A DNA stretch of 64,000 nucleotides, from positions 6,092,001-6,156,000 of the forward strand of contig NZ_CP085173.1 of NCBI RefSeq assembly GCF_020616555.1. Reading direction: 5' to 3'. Within the stretch, counting starts at the first letter, position 1, and each line of letters begins with the position of its first letter. Below, in pieces: positions 16,685 through 27,266 of this stretch. A program made the position numbers and the translations under genes. Source of the stretch: Streptomyces longhuiensis (lineage in GTDB: Bacteria > Actinomycetota > Actinomycetes > Streptomycetales > Streptomycetaceae). Below the pieces are notes generated by a model that saw nothing but the letters and a program-made list of their open reading frames with translations, was not told the origin of the DNA and searched no databases.

Positions 16685-17662
16685 ATGCTTCGATTTCTCA
16701 TACGCCGGACGCTCGGCGCAGCACTCATCCTCCTGCTGATCAGCGCCTTCACGTACTTCATGTACTTCGCCATCCCACAGGACCCGGCGACGCTCGCATG
16801 TGGCAAGAACTGCACCCCGGATGCGCTGGCGCTCATTCACAAGAACCTCGGCCTCGACAAGCCGGTCCCCGTGCAGTACTGGGACTACCTCAGCGGCATC
16901 TTCGTCGGACGCGACTTCGCGGTGGGCCACTGCTCCGCACCCTGCTTCGGCGTCTCGTTCCGTAACAACCAGATGGTGTGGGACACCATGCTGGACCGTC
17001 TCCCGCTGACGGTCTCCCTCACCTTCGGCTCCCTCGTCGTCTTCCTGTTCGCCGGTCTCGGCGCCGGCCTGATGGCCGCCCGCTTCCGCGGCACCTGGCT
17101 CGACAAGACCTTCAGCGGCGCCTCGCTGGTCACCAGCTCGTTCCAGATCTACTTCATCGGCCCGGTCGTCATGGGCCTCCTGGTCTTCAGCACCGGCTGG
17201 CTGGACAAGCCCAAGTACGTGCCGATCAGCGAGAATCCGTGGGGCTGGTTCATGGGCCTGCTGATCCCCTGGATCGTCATGGCGACCATCTTCACGGCCA
17301 ACTACACACGTATGGCCCGCTCCTCGATGATCGAGCAGTTGCAGGAAGAGCACGTCCGAGCTGCCAAGGCCAAGGGCATGAGCGCTCGTTACGCCTTCTT
17401 CCGCTACGCCTGGCGCGGCTCGCTCATCCCGATCATCACCATCCTGGGCATGGACATCGGCGGTCTGCTCAGCGGTGGCATGGTCACCGAGCTGACCTTC
17501 GGCCTCGCCGGCATCGGCCGTCTCGCCCGTGACTCGGTCATCGGCAAGGACCTCCCCGTCCTCATGGGCGTCATGATCCTCAGCGCCGCCTTCATCATCG
17601 TCTGCAACATCGTCGTGGACGCTCTGTACGCCGTCGTCGACCCGCGCGTGCGTCTGTCCTAG
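16685..17662 (+). CDS. bldKC: Oligopeptide ABC transporter permease BldKC
   Basis: A 325-residue DppB-type permease with six transmembrane helices; the first (MLRFLIRRTLGAALILLLIS) has the conserved arginines of this subfamily. The periplasmic loop between helices 1 and 2 has an extra Cys pair (CGKNC) and a second one (CSAPC), which are potential disulfides not present in the E. coli proteins. The EAA loop is RAAKAKGMSARYAFFRYAWR. It pairs with BldKA to form the channel. It is separated from bldKB by a hairpin and from bldKD by only 10 bases, so C-D-E are tightly coupled. Confidence 0.9.
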   Translation: MLRFLIRRTLGAALILLLISAFTYFMYFAIPQDPATLACGKNCTPDALALIHKNLGLDKPVPVQYWDYLSGIFVGRDFAVGHCSAPCFGVSFRNNQMVWDTMLDRLPLTVSLTFGSLVVFLFAGLGAGLMAARFRGTWLDKTFSGASLVTSSFQIYFIGPVVMGLLVFSTGWLDKPKYVPISENPWGWFMGLLIPWIVMATIFTANYTRMARSSMIEQLQEEHVRAAKAKGMSARYAFFRYAWRGSLIPIITILGMDIGGLLSGGMVTELTFGLAGIGRLARDSVIGKDLPVLMGVMILSAAFIIVCNIVVDALYAVVDPRVRLS

Positions 17663-17672
17663 GAGAACGACC

Positions 17673-18734
17673 GTGACCACACTCACCAAGACCGAGGACG
17701 CCCCGGCCCCCACCGGCGGCGACGCGTTCCTCTCGGTACGCGACCTGAAGGTGCAGTTCTCCACCGAGGACGGCATCGTCAAGGCTGTGGACGGGCTCTC
17801 CTTCGACATCGAGCGCGGCAAGACGCTCGGCATCGTCGGCGAGTCGGGCTCCGGCAAGTCGGTGACGAACCTGACCGTGCTCGGCCTGCACAACCGCAAG
17901 AGCACCCACGTCGAGGGCGAGATCCTCCTCGAGGGCAAGGAACTGATCACCGCCACCGAGCCCGAGCTCGAGAAGCTCCGCGGCAACAAGATGGCGATGA
18001 TCTTCCAGGACTCGCTGACCGCCCTGTCCCCGTACTACACGGTGGGCCGGCAGATCTCCGAGCCGTTCCGCAAGCACACCGGGGCCAGCAAGCAGGAGGC
18101 CCGGGACCGGGCCATCCAGATGCTGGAGAAGGTGGGCATCCCCCACCCCAAGCAGCGGGTGGACGACTACCCGCACCAGTTCTCCGGCGGTATGCGCCAG
18201 CGCGCCATGATCGCCATGTCCCTGGTCTGCAACCCCGACCTGCTGATCGCCGACGAGCCGACCACCGCGCTCGACGTGACCGTCCAGGCGCAGATCCTCG
18301 ACCTGCTCAAGGACCTCCAGCAGGAGTTCGGCTCCGCGATCATCATGATCACCCACGACCTCGGCGTCGTGGCGAACATGGCCGACGACCTGCTCGTGAT
18401 GTACGCGGGCCGGGCCGTGGAGCGCGGCTCCGTGCGCGAGGTGCTCAAGTCGCCCGAACACCCCTACACCTGGGGGCTGCTCGGCTCCATGCCGCGCCTC
18501 AACTCGGACGTCGACGAACCGCTGCTGCCGATCCCCGGCTCGCCGCCGTCGCTGCTGAACCCGCCGAGCGGCTGCCCCTTCCACCCCCGGTGTGCGTTCA
18601 CCGACAAGGTGGAAGGCGGCAAGTGCAAGGGCGACAGGCCCACGCTGCCGGCCGACCGCGGCTCTGCCTGCCACCTGACGGCAGATCAGAAGCAGCAGGT
18701 GTTCATCGAGACGATTCAGCCCCGGCTGGGCTGA
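17673..18734 (+). CDS. bldKD: Oligopeptide ABC transporter ATPase BldKD
   Basis: A 353-residue OppD-type ATPase. Walker A is [10 protein letters not shown] (about residues 56-65), the signature is [12 protein letters not shown], Walker B is [14 protein letters not shown] and the H-loop is in ITHDLG. The C-terminal oligo_HPY extension has [10 protein letters not shown] with conserved cysteines; in related transporters this tail can bind an iron-sulfur cluster. It powers peptide import together with BldKE. The GTG start lies 10 bases after bldKC with AGGAG ahead of it. The gene is intact and of normal family length. Confidence 0.92.
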   Translation: MTTLTKTEDAPAPTGGDAFLSVRDLKVQFSTEDGIVKAVDGLSFDIERGKTLGIVGESGSGKSVTNLTVLGLHNRKSTHVEGEILLEGKELITATEPELEKLRGNKMAMIFQDSLTALSPYYTVGRQISEPFRKHTGASKQEARDRAIQMLEKVGIPHPKQRVDDYPHQFSGGMRQRAMIAMSLVCNPDLLIADEPTTALDVTVQAQILDLLKDLQQEFGSAIIMITHDLGVVANMADDLLVMYAGRAVERGSVREVLKSPEHPYTWGLLGSMPRLNSDVDEPLLPIPGSPPSLLNPPSGCPFHPRCAFTDKVEGGKCKGDRPTLPADRGSACHLTADQKQQVFIETIQPRLG

Positions 18735-18755
18735 GCTGAAACCGGCGACTGGGGC

Positions 18756-19892
<1,137 letters not shown>

Positions 19893-19913
19893 CCGTCCAC
19901 GCTCCGGCCGACC

Positions 19914-19950
19914 ACGGCCCGTCACCGGTGACACGCCGGTGACGGGCCGT
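19914..19950 (+). terminator. Terminator hairpin at end of bldK operon
   Basis: A perfect 15-base-pair inverted repeat (ACGGCCCGTCACCGG / CCGGTGACGGGCCGT) with a seven-base loop, 22 bases after the bldKE stop. It has no T tract, as is common in Streptomyces. Confidence 0.75.
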
Positions 19951-20032
19951 CGGCGTTCGAGGGCGGGCGGTCGTGACGGTCCCGGCGTGGGCGATGATCC
20001 AGGAACGAGCAGGCGACGGAGAGGGGCCCGAC

Positions 20033-21346
20033 ATGCTGGACGACCTCGGGACGCGGTGCGAGCAGGCGATGGCGGCGCACGGGTGCCCGTCCGTCTCGGT
20101 CGCGGTCGCGGCGCACGGCGAGGTGATCCTGGCCGAGGCGTACGGGTTCGCGGACACCGGTGCGGGGATCCCGGCCACGACGCGGACCCCGTACGCCCTC
20201 GCCTCCGTCACCAAGCCGGTCACGGCCGCGGCGGTCTGCGTCGCCGCCGACGAGGGGCTGCTCGACCTGGACGCGCCCGGCCCGCTCGGCGCGACCCCGC
20301 GTCAGCTCCTGCGGCACCGGGGCGGGCTCGGCGCGCACTACGACTTCCACTACGGGGAGGAGGGCGAGCCGGCCGTCGACGCGGAGCCGTACACGCGGCT
20401 CCACCGCGCGCCCGGCTCCGGCTTCGAGTACGCGAACCTCGGCTACCGGCTCCTCGGCCTGCTCCTGGAGGAAGCCACCGGACAGGACCTCGCTACCTAC
20501 GCCCGGGAGCGGGTCCTCGGGCCGCTCGGGCTGGACGGCTTCCGCATCGCCACGGCGTGCCCGGAAGCCGCGACCCGCTACACCCCCGACGGGCGCCCCT
20601 ACCCGGAAGGCCTGCGCACCAGCCATCCCGGCGCCACGCTCGGCTGGGCGACGGCCCCTCAGCTGGCCCTCTTCGCCCAGTCCTGGCCGCGGCTCCTGAA
20701 GCCGGAGACGGTGGCCGCGGTCCTCGACGCCGTCCCGATCGGCGAGCACCTCGGGTACGGCCTCGGCTGGTGCGTCTCGCGCGGCGAAGGGCCTCTTCTG
20801 GTGAGCCATGGCGGCGGCATGGGCGGCGTGGCCGCGCTGGCGGTGTCGGCGCCGGAACTCGGTCTGTCCGTGGCGGTCCTGACGAACACGACGGCGAAGG
20901 CGGCCCGCGACGCAGTCGTCCACCACGTCCTCGGTGAGCTGATACCCGGCTTCGCACCCGAACTGATCTCACCGGTGTTCTCCGTGCCCGCGCGCCCCGT
21001 GACCCTGGAGGAGGGGGAGTGGGCGGGCCACGCCTCGACACCGGAGGGCGAGGTCCCGCTGCGGCTGCGGATCCTGCCGGGCGCCCGCGCCGAACTCACC
21101 ACCGGCGCCGGGACCGCCGCCGCCCCCGTCGACGCCACGGCCACCCTCGCGCTGCGCGGCTCCTTCCCCGTACAACTGCCGACCGCCGACGCGAGGGTCG
21201 GCAGTCCGGTGCTCGGTCTGGAACTGCGTCTGGACGCGGGCCGGCTGACCGGGGTGGCGCGTGCCTACAAAGAGGGCGACCGGGAAGGACTGCTCGGCAA
21301 TCTGCTGACCCACCCGTGCGAACTGGGGCCCGTACGGCCGGGCTGA
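20033..21346 (+). CDS. Serine hydrolase, beta-lactamase/DD-peptidase fold
   Basis: A 437-residue class C beta-lactamase-family protein. The nucleophile motif SVTK is at residues 58-61, the Tyr motif is YANLGYRLLG and the third motif is HGGGMGG, so the active site is complete. There is no signal peptide or lipobox, so it is probably cytoplasmic and may act as an esterase or peptidase rather than a secreted beta-lactamase. A C-terminal region of about 110 residues after the catalytic domain is family-variable. I chose ATG 20033 for its GGAGAGG site; GTG 19973 gives 20 extra residues. It lies between two oligopeptide transporters, which suggests it may process an imported peptide. Confidence 0.85.
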   Translation: MLDDLGTRCEQAMAAHGCPSVSVAVAAHGEVILAEAYGFADTGAGIPATTRTPYALASVTKPVTAAAVCVAADEGLLDLDAPGPLGATPRQLLRHRGGLGAHYDFHYGEEGEPAVDAEPYTRLHRAPGSGFEYANLGYRLLGLLLEEATGQDLATYARERVLGPLGLDGFRIATACPEAATRYTPDGRPYPEGLRTSHPGATLGWATAPQLALFAQSWPRLLKPETVAAVLDAVPIGEHLGYGLGWCVSRGEGPLLVSHGGGMGGVAALAVSAPELGLSVAVLTNTTAKAARDAVVHHVLGELIPGFAPELISPVFSVPARPVTLEEGEWAGHASTPEGEVPLRLRILPGARAELTTGAGTAAAPVDATATLALRGSFPVQLPTADARVGSPVLGLELRLDAGRLTGVARAYKEGDREGLLGNLLTHPCELGPVRPG

Positions 21347-21430
21347 AAGTGCGTTATGTGCCTTTACGGACGATATTTGGGCCTAAGTGCCGTAAGGCGC
21401 TGACCCAGAAGCACTCCGAGGAGGCACTCC

Positions 21431-23065
21431 ATGCGTGGAGCCACGCACGCCAAGTGGGCCGTATGCGCGGTGGCCGTCGCTCTCGCCGCGACGGCCTGTG
21501 GTGGTGGGGGCGGCAGTGGCGGCAGTGGCGGCGACGGCTCAGGGGTCGTCCGTTCGTCCTGGGGCGACCCGCAGAACCCGCTGGAGCCCGCGAACACGAA
21601 CGAGGTCCAGGGCGGCAAGGTCATGGACATGCTCTTCCGTGGTCTGAAGCGCTACAACTCGAAGACGGGCGCCGCCGAGGACATGCTGGCGGACAAGATC
21701 GAGACGACGGACTCGATCAACTTCAAGATCACTGTCAAGGACGGCTGGACGTTCTCCAACGGGGAGAAGGTCACCGCGCAGTCCTTCGTGGATGCCTGGA
21801 ACTACGGCGCGAACCTGAAGAACAACCAGAAGAACGCCTACTTCTTCGGCCAGATCGACGGCTACGACAAGGTCCACCCCGACTCCGGCACCCCGAGCGC
21901 CACCAATCTGTCGGGGCTCAAGGTCACCGGCCCCCTCACCTTCTCGGTCAAGCTCAACCAGAAGTTCTCGCTGTGGCCCGACACTCTCGGCTACGCGGCC
22001 TTCGCCCCGCTCCCCAAGGCCTTCTTCGACAACCACTCCGCGTGGGTGAGCAAGCCGATCGGCAACGGCCCGTACACGATCGACAACTACACCAAGGGCT
22101 CCCAGATGTCCCTGCGCAAGTGGGACGCCTACCCGGGCACCGACAAGGCGCAGAACGGCGGCGTGGACCTGAAGGTCTACACCGACAACAACACGGCCTA
22201 CACCGACCTGACGGCCGGCAACCTCGACCTCGTCGACGACGTCCCGGCCTCGCAGCTCAAGAACGTCAACGCCGACCTCAGCGGCCGGTACATCAACACC
22301 CCCGCCGGCATCATCCAGACGCTCGCCTTCCCCTTCTACGACCCCGCGTGGAACAAGGCGGACAGCGACAAGGTCCGCAAGGGCCTGTCGATGGCGATCA
22401 ACCGCAAGCAGATCACCGAGACGATCTTCCAGAAGACCCGCACCCCGGCCACGGACTGGACCTCGCCGGTCCTCGGCAAGGACGGCGGCTTCCAGGACGG
22501 CCTGTGCGGCGACAGCTGCGACTACAACCCCACCGAGGCCAAGAAGCTGGTGCAGGAGGGCGGCGGCATCCCCGGCGGCCAGGTGAAGATCGGCTACAAC
22601 GCCGACACCGGCAGCCACAAGGAGTGGGTCGACGCCGTCTGCAACAGCATCAACAACGCGCTGGGCAACGACAAGGCCTGCGTCGGCCTGCCCACCGGCA
22701 CCTTCGCCGACTTCCGCAACAAGATCACGCAGAAGAAGATGACGGGCCCGTTCCGCGCCGGCTGGCAGATGGACTACCCGCTCATCCAGAACTTCCTGCA
22801 GCCGCTGTACTACACCAACGCCTCGTCCAACGACGGGAAGTGGTCCAACAAGGAGTTCGACAAGCTCGTCGACCAGGCCAACGCCGAGTCCGACCGCGCC
22901 AAGGCCGTCAAGATCTTCCAGCAGGCCGAAGGCGTCGTCAGGGACAACATGGCGGCCATCCCGCTCTGGTACCAGAACGGCAGCGCCGGCTACTCCGACA
23001 AGGTCTCCAACGTCGCGCTCAACCCGTTCAGCGTGCCGGTCTACAACGAGATCAAGGTCAAGTGA
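21431..23065 (+). CDS. Oligopeptide-binding lipoprotein, second peptide ABC system
   Basis: A 544-residue solute-binding lipoprotein. The signal MRGATHAKWAVCAVAVALAA leads to Cys23 in ATACGGGG, followed by a Gly/Ser linker and an SBP_bac_5 domain with YNSKTGAAEDMLADKIETTD and FRAGWQMDYPLIQNF. An internal Cys pair (CGDSC) is notable. It probably feeds the permease pair encoded immediately downstream. The ATG has an excellent GAGGAGG site. It is preceded by only 84 non-coding bases after the serine hydrolase gene, which must contain its promoter or serve as an operon link. A hairpin separates it from the permease gene. Confidence 0.93.
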   Translation: MRGATHAKWAVCAVAVALAATACGGGGGSGGSGGDGSGVVRSSWGDPQNPLEPANTNEVQGGKVMDMLFRGLKRYNSKTGAAEDMLADKIETTDSINFKITVKDGWTFSNGEKVTAQSFVDAWNYGANLKNNQKNAYFFGQIDGYDKVHPDSGTPSATNLSGLKVTGPLTFSVKLNQKFSLWPDTLGYAAFAPLPKAFFDNHSAWVSKPIGNGPYTIDNYTKGSQMSLRKWDAYPGTDKAQNGGVDLKVYTDNNTAYTDLTAGNLDLVDDVPASQLKNVNADLSGRYINTPAGIIQTLAFPFYDPAWNKADSDKVRKGLSMAINRKQITETIFQKTRTPATDWTSPVLGKDGGFQDGLCGDSCDYNPTEAKKLVQEGGGIPGGQVKIGYNADTGSHKEWVDAVCNSINNALGNDKACVGLPTGTFADFRNKITQKKMTGPFRAGWQMDYPLIQNFLQPLYYTNASSNDGKWSNKEFDKLVDQANAESDRAKAVKIFQQAEGVVRDNMAAIPLWYQNGSAGYSDKVSNVALNPFSVPVYNEIKVK

Positions 23066-23070
23066 CGCCA

Positions 23071-23110
23071 GGGGAGCGGCAGTCCGGGGCCTGAAGGGCG
23101 GCCGCTCCCC
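23071..23110 (+). promoter_or_regulatory. Intercistronic hairpin after second binding-protein gene
   Basis: Ten-base-pair arms GGGGAGCGGC and GCCGCTCCCC flank a 20-base loop, starting five bases after the stop and ending 17 bases before the next ATG. It is placed like the hairpin after bldKB and may likewise lower downstream expression relative to the binding protein. Confidence 0.55.
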
Positions 23111-23127
23111 CCGATTCGGGAGCCCGT

Positions 23128-24051
23128 ATGGGACGGTATGTGATCAGGCGTCTGCTGCAGATGATCCCGGTCTTCTTCGGCGCGACGCTGCTCATCTTCC
23201 TCATGGTCAACGTGATGGGCGACCCCATCGCGGGACTGTGCGGCGACAAGCAGTGCGACCCCGCCACGGCCGCTCAGCTCGAGAAGGAGTTCGGCCTCGA
23301 CAAGCCCGTCTGGCAGCAATACCTGACGTACATGGGGAACGTCTTCACCGGCGACTTCGGCACCGCGTTCAACGGCCAGAAGGTCACCGAACTGATGGCG
23401 GCCGCCTTCCCCGTGACGATCCGCCTGACCATCGTGGCGATCCTCTTCGAGATCGTCATCGGCATCTCGCTCGGCGTCGTCACCGGCCTGCGCCGTGGAC
23501 GTCCCATCGACACCACCGTGCTGCTGCTCACCCTGGTCGTCATCTCCGTCCCGACCTTCGTCACCGGTCTGCTCCTCCAGCTTCTGCTCGGCGTCGAATG
23601 GGGGATCATCAAACCCGCGGTGTCCACGGAGGCGACGTTCTCCGAACTGATCGTCCCCGGTCTCGTGCTCGCCTCGGTCTCCCTCGCGTACGTCACCCGG
23701 CTCACCAGGACCTCGATCGCCGAGAACCGCCGCGCCGACTACGTCCGTACGGCCATCGCCAAGGGTCTGCCGCGCCGTCGCGTCATCGTCCGGCACCTGC
23801 TGCGCAACTCGCTGATCCCGGTCGTCACCTTCATCGGCACCGACGTCGGGGCCCTGATGGGCGGCGCCATCGTCACGGAGCGGATCTTCAACATCCACGG
23901 CGTCGGCTACCAGCTCTACCAGGGCATCGTCCGGCAGAACACCCAGACCGTCGTCGGCTTCGTGACCGTCCTCGTCCTCGTCTTCCTGGCGGCCAACCTG
24001 ATCGTCGACCTCCTGTACGCCGTACTCGACCCGAGGATCCGCTATGCCTGA
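23128..24051 (+). CDS. Peptide ABC transporter permease, DppB type
   Basis: A 307-residue permease with six transmembrane helices. The N-terminal MGRYVIRRLLQMIPVFFGAT is the typical first segment. The periplasmic loop has CGDKQC, which resembles the cysteine pair in BldKC. The EAA loop lies around RTAIAKGLPRRRVIVRHLLR, followed by a conserved GALMGGAIVTERIF. It forms the channel with the DppC-type protein encoded by the next gene, which it overlaps by eight bases. GGGAG lies five bases before the ATG. Confidence 0.92.
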   Translation: MGRYVIRRLLQMIPVFFGATLLIFLMVNVMGDPIAGLCGDKQCDPATAAQLEKEFGLDKPVWQQYLTYMGNVFTGDFGTAFNGQKVTELMAAAFPVTIRLTIVAILFEIVIGISLGVVTGLRRGRPIDTTVLLLTLVVISVPTFVTGLLLQLLLGVEWGIIKPAVSTEATFSELIVPGLVLASVSLAYVTRLTRTSIAENRRADYVRTAIAKGLPRRRVIVRHLLRNSLIPVVTFIGTDVGALMGGAIVTERIFNIHGVGYQLYQGIVRQNTQTVVGFVTVLVLVFLAANLIVDLLYAVLDPRIRYA

Positions 24052-25060
24052 ACCCGAGCCGCCGGAGCCCTACTCGTCGGGCGGGGGCCGCGTCCCGGAT
24101 GACGGAGGAGCCATCGCCGCGACGGGCGCGGGCGGCGCCATGGACCTCGCCACCAGCGAGGGGACGACCTTGGAGAAGACTCCGGGCGGCCCCGAAGGCA
24201 CCGGACCCGCGGGCAGGCCGAGGAGCCTCTGGTCGGACGCCTGGCGCGATCTGCGCCGGAACCCGATCTTCATCATCTCGGGCCTGATCATCGTCTTCCT
24301 CGTGATCATCTCGATCTGGCCCTCGCTGATCGCCTCCGGCAACCCGCTCTCCTGCGACCTCGCCAAGGCCCAGGAGGGCTCCCAGCCCGGCCATCCGTTC
24401 GGCTTCGACGGCCAGGGCTGCGACGTCTACACGCGCACCGTGTACGGCGCCCGCACCTCCGTCACCGTCGGCGTCTGCGCCACCGTCGGCGTCGCCCTGC
24501 TCGGCAGCGTCCTCGGTGGGCTCGCCGGGTTCTTCGGCGGGGCGTGGGACGCGATCCTGTCCCGCATCACCGACGTCTTCTTCGCCATCCCCGTCGTCCT
24601 CGGCGGCCTGGTGCTGCTGTCCGTGGTCACCAGCTCCACCGTCTGGCCGGTCATCGGCTTCATGGTGCTGCTCGGCTGGCCGCAGCTCTCCCGCATCGCC
24701 CGCGGCTCCGTCATCACGGCCAAGCAGAACGACTACGTGCAGGCGGCGCGGGCGCTCGGCGCCTCCAACTCCCGGATGATGCTGCGGCACATCCTGCCCA
24801 ACGCGATCGCGCCGGTCATCGTCGTCGCCACCATCGCGCTCGGCACGTACATCTCGCTCGAAGCGACGCTCTCGTACCTCGGCGTCGGCCTGAAGCCGCC
24901 CACCGTGAGCTGGGGCATCGACATCTCCGCGGCGTCGCAGTACATCCGCAACGCCCCGCACATGCTGCTCTGGCCCGCCGGCGCCCTGGCGATCACCGTG
25001 CTCGCGTTCATCATGCTCGGCGACGCGGTGCGCGACGCCCTCGACCCCAAGCTGAGGTAG
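24044..25060 (+). CDS. Peptide ABC transporter permease, DppC type
   Basis: A 338-residue permease with an unusually long cytoplasmic N-terminus (about 75 residues rich in Pro, Glu and Gly) before the OppC N-terminal helix (IFIISGLIIVFLVIISIW). Five more helices follow. The EAA loop is QAARALGASNSRMMLRHILP. The DppC-type signature GFDGQGCDVYTRTVYGARTS is seen in the first external loop. Its ATG overlaps the previous stop by eight bases, and the ATPase gene follows six bases later, so translation of the whole unit is coupled. The N-terminal extension is not conserved in E. coli DppC. Confidence 0.92.
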   Translation: MPEPEPPEPYSSGGGRVPDDGGAIAATGAGGAMDLATSEGTTLEKTPGGPEGTGPAGRPRSLWSDAWRDLRRNPIFIISGLIIVFLVIISIWPSLIASGNPLSCDLAKAQEGSQPGHPFGFDGQGCDVYTRTVYGARTSVTVGVCATVGVALLGSVLGGLAGFFGGAWDAILSRITDVFFAIPVVLGGLVLLSVVTSSTVWPVIGFMVLLGWPQLSRIARGSVITAKQNDYVQAARALGASNSRMMLRHILPNAIAPVIVVATIALGTYISLEATLSYLGVGLKPPTVSWGIDISAASQYIRNAPHMLLWPAGALAITVLAFIMLGDAVRDALDPKLR

Positions 25061-25066
25061 GCGCCC

Positions 25067-26041
25067 ATGCTGCTCGAAGTGCGCGATCTGCACGTGGAGT
25101 TCCGGACGCGCGAAGGGACCGCCAACGCCGTCAACGGCGTCAGCTACACCGTCGACGAGGGCGAGACCCTGGCCGTGCTCGGCGAGTCGGGGTCCGGCAA
25201 GTCCGTGACCGCCCAGGCGATCATGGGCATCCTCGACACCCCGCCCGGGAAGATCGCCGGCGGCGAGATCCTCTTCCAGGGCACGGACCTCCTCAAGCTC
25301 AAGGAGGACGAGCGGCGCAAGATCCGCGGCGCGAAGATGGCGATGATCTTCCAGGACGCGCTCAGCTCCCTCAACCCCGTGCTGTCCGTGGGCGAGCAGC
25401 TCGGCGAGATGTTCACCGTCCACAAGGGGATGTCCCGCAAGGACGCCAAGGCCAAGGCCATCGAGCTGATGGACCACGTCAGGATCCCCGCCGCCAAGGA
25501 GCGGGTCGGCCAGTACCCGCACCAGTTCAGCGGCGGCATGCGCCAGCGCATCATGATCGCGATGGCGCTCGCCCTGGAGCCGGACCTGATCATCGCCGAC
25601 GAGCCCACCACCGCCCTCGACGTCACCGTCCAGGCCCAGGTCATGGAGCTGCTCGCCGACCTCCAGCGCGAGCTCAGGATGGGCCTCATCCTCATCACGC
25701 ACGACCTCGGCGTGGTCGCCGACGTCGCCGACAAGATCGCCGTCATGTACGCGGGCCGCATCGTCGAGACGGCGCCCGTGCACGAGATCTACAAGGCGCC
25801 CGCCCACCCGTACACCAAGGGCCTGCTCGAATCGATCCCGCGCCTGGACCAGAAGGGCCAGGAGCTGTACGCGATCAAGGGCCTGCCGCCCAACCTGATG
25901 CACATCCCGCCCGGCTGCGCCTTCAACCCGCGCTGCCCGATGGCCCAGGACGTGTGCCGCGCGGACGTACCCCCGCTCTTCGAGGTGAGCCCGACGCGCC
26001 GGAGCGCCTGCTACTTCTGGAAGGAGACGCTCGATGGCTGA
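25067..26041 (+). CDS. Peptide ABC transporter ATPase, DppD type
   Basis: A 324-residue ATPase with Walker [11 protein letters not shown], signature [12 protein letters not shown], Walker [15 protein letters not shown] and H-loop ITHDLG. The C-terminal oligo_HPY region contains [10 protein letters not shown]. It provides energy for the second oligopeptide importer with its DppF-type partner. GAGGTAGG lies just upstream of ATG 25067. The stop overlaps the next gene by eight bases. The sequence is close to BldKD in architecture, which is consistent with an ancient duplication of a whole transporter cluster. Confidence 0.93.
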   Translation: MLLEVRDLHVEFRTREGTANAVNGVSYTVDEGETLAVLGESGSGKSVTAQAIMGILDTPPGKIAGGEILFQGTDLLKLKEDERRKIRGAKMAMIFQDALSSLNPVLSVGEQLGEMFTVHKGMSRKDAKAKAIELMDHVRIPAAKERVGQYPHQFSGGMRQRIMIAMALALEPDLIIADEPTTALDVTVQAQVMELLADLQRELRMGLILITHDLGVVADVADKIAVMYAGRIVETAPVHEIYKAPAHPYTKGLLESIPRLDQKGQELYAIKGLPPNLMHIPPGCAFNPRCPMAQDVCRADVPPLFEVSPTRRSACYFWKETLDG

Positions 26042-27107
26042 CCTGGCGAAAGAGGCGCACGCCGCCGCCCCCGTGCCGGCCGGCGAGCCGATCCTGGAGG
26101 TCATCGGGCTGGTCAAGCACTATCCGCTCACCCAGGGGATCCTGTTCAAGAAGCAGGTCGGCGCGGTCAAGGCCGTCGACGGCGTCGACTTCGTGCTCGG
26201 CCAGGGCGAGACCCTCGGCATCGTCGGCGAGTCCGGCTGCGGCAAGTCGACCGTCGCCAAGATGCTGGTCAACCTGGAGCGGCCGACCGCCGGGCAGATC
26301 AAGTACAAGGGCGAGGACATCACCAAGCTGTCAGGCCGCGCCCTGAAGGCCGTACGCCGCAACATCCAGATGGTGTTCCAGGACCCGTACACGTCCCTCA
26401 ACCCGCGCATGACGGTCGGCGACATCATCGGGGAGCCGTACGAGATCCACCCCGAAGTCGCGCCCAAGGGCGACCGGCGCCGCAAGGTGCAGGACCTCCT
26501 GGACGTGGTCGGGCTCAACCCGGAGTACATCAACCGGTACCCGCACCAGTTCTCCGGCGGTCAGCGCCAGCGCATCGGCATCGCGCGCGGCCTCGCCCTG
26601 CGCCCCGAGATCATCGTCGCCGACGAGCCGGTCTCCGCGCTCGACGTCTCCGTGCAGGCGCAGGTCATCAACCTCCTCGACAGCCTCCAGAACGAGTTCG
26701 ACCTCTCGTACGTCTTCATCGCCCACGACCTGTCGATCGTGCGGCACATTTCCGACCGGGTCGGCGTCATGTACCTCGGGCGCATCGTCGAGATCGGCAC
26801 CGACGAGCAGATCTACGAACACCCCACGCACCCCTACACGCAGGCGCTCCTGTCCGCCGTGCCCGTCCCCGACCCGGAGGCGCGCGAGCGCCGCGAGCGG
26901 ATCATCCTCACCGGAGACGTGCCGTCCCCGGCCAACGTGCCCTCGGGCTGCCGATTCCGCACCCGCTGCTGGAAGGCGCAGGAGCGGTGCGAACTGGAGG
27001 TGCCGGCGCTCGCGGTGCCCGCCGAGTTCCGCATCGGGGAGTCACCGGCGAAGCACGACTCGGCCTGCCACTTCGCCGAGGAGAAGCACGTCGTCCCCAC
27101 CGACTAG
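26034..27107 (+). CDS. Peptide ABC transporter ATPase, DppF type
   Basis: A 357-residue ATPase with Walker [11 protein letters not shown], signature [12 protein letters not shown], Walker [15 protein letters not shown] and H-loop IAHDLS. The C-terminal HPY-like motif is [11 protein letters not shown], identical to the motif in BldKE. It is the last gene of the second peptide importer. AAGGAGA before ATG 26034 lies inside the preceding coding sequence, and the genes overlap by eight bases. A bidirectional terminator separates it from the convergent S9 peptidase gene. Confidence 0.93.
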   Translation: MADLAKEAHAAAPVPAGEPILEVIGLVKHYPLTQGILFKKQVGAVKAVDGVDFVLGQGETLGIVGESGCGKSTVAKMLVNLERPTAGQIKYKGEDITKLSGRALKAVRRNIQMVFQDPYTSLNPRMTVGDIIGEPYEIHPEVAPKGDRRRKVQDLLDVVGLNPEYINRYPHQFSGGQRQRIGIARGLALRPEIIVADEPVSALDVSVQAQVINLLDSLQNEFDLSYVFIAHDLSIVRHISDRVGVMYLGRIVEIGTDEQIYEHPTHPYTQALLSAVPVPDPEARERRERIILTGDVPSPANVPSGCRFRTRCWKAQERCELEVPALAVPAEFRIGESPAKHDSACHFAEEKHVVPTD

Positions 27108-27224
27108 GCGTACGTGTCGCGACAAATGCACATCAACTGCGTTAACACACAGGCAACTTGACCGTCGCGGCACCGATATACGAACGCGTCAGGCTGAATG
27201 GCGTACGGCCGTGCGGGTGCCGTG

Positions 27225-27260
27225 GACCGGCCGGGGCGCGCCATGTCGCCCCGGCCGGTC
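27225..27260. terminator. Bidirectional terminator between peptide ABC operon and S9 peptidase
   Basis: A perfect 14-base-pair stem GACCGGCCGGGGCG / CGCCCCGGCCGGTC with an eight-base loop, followed on the plus strand by CCTTTCT. It lies between two convergent genes and can serve both. Confidence 0.85.
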
Positions 27261-27266
27261 GCCTTT

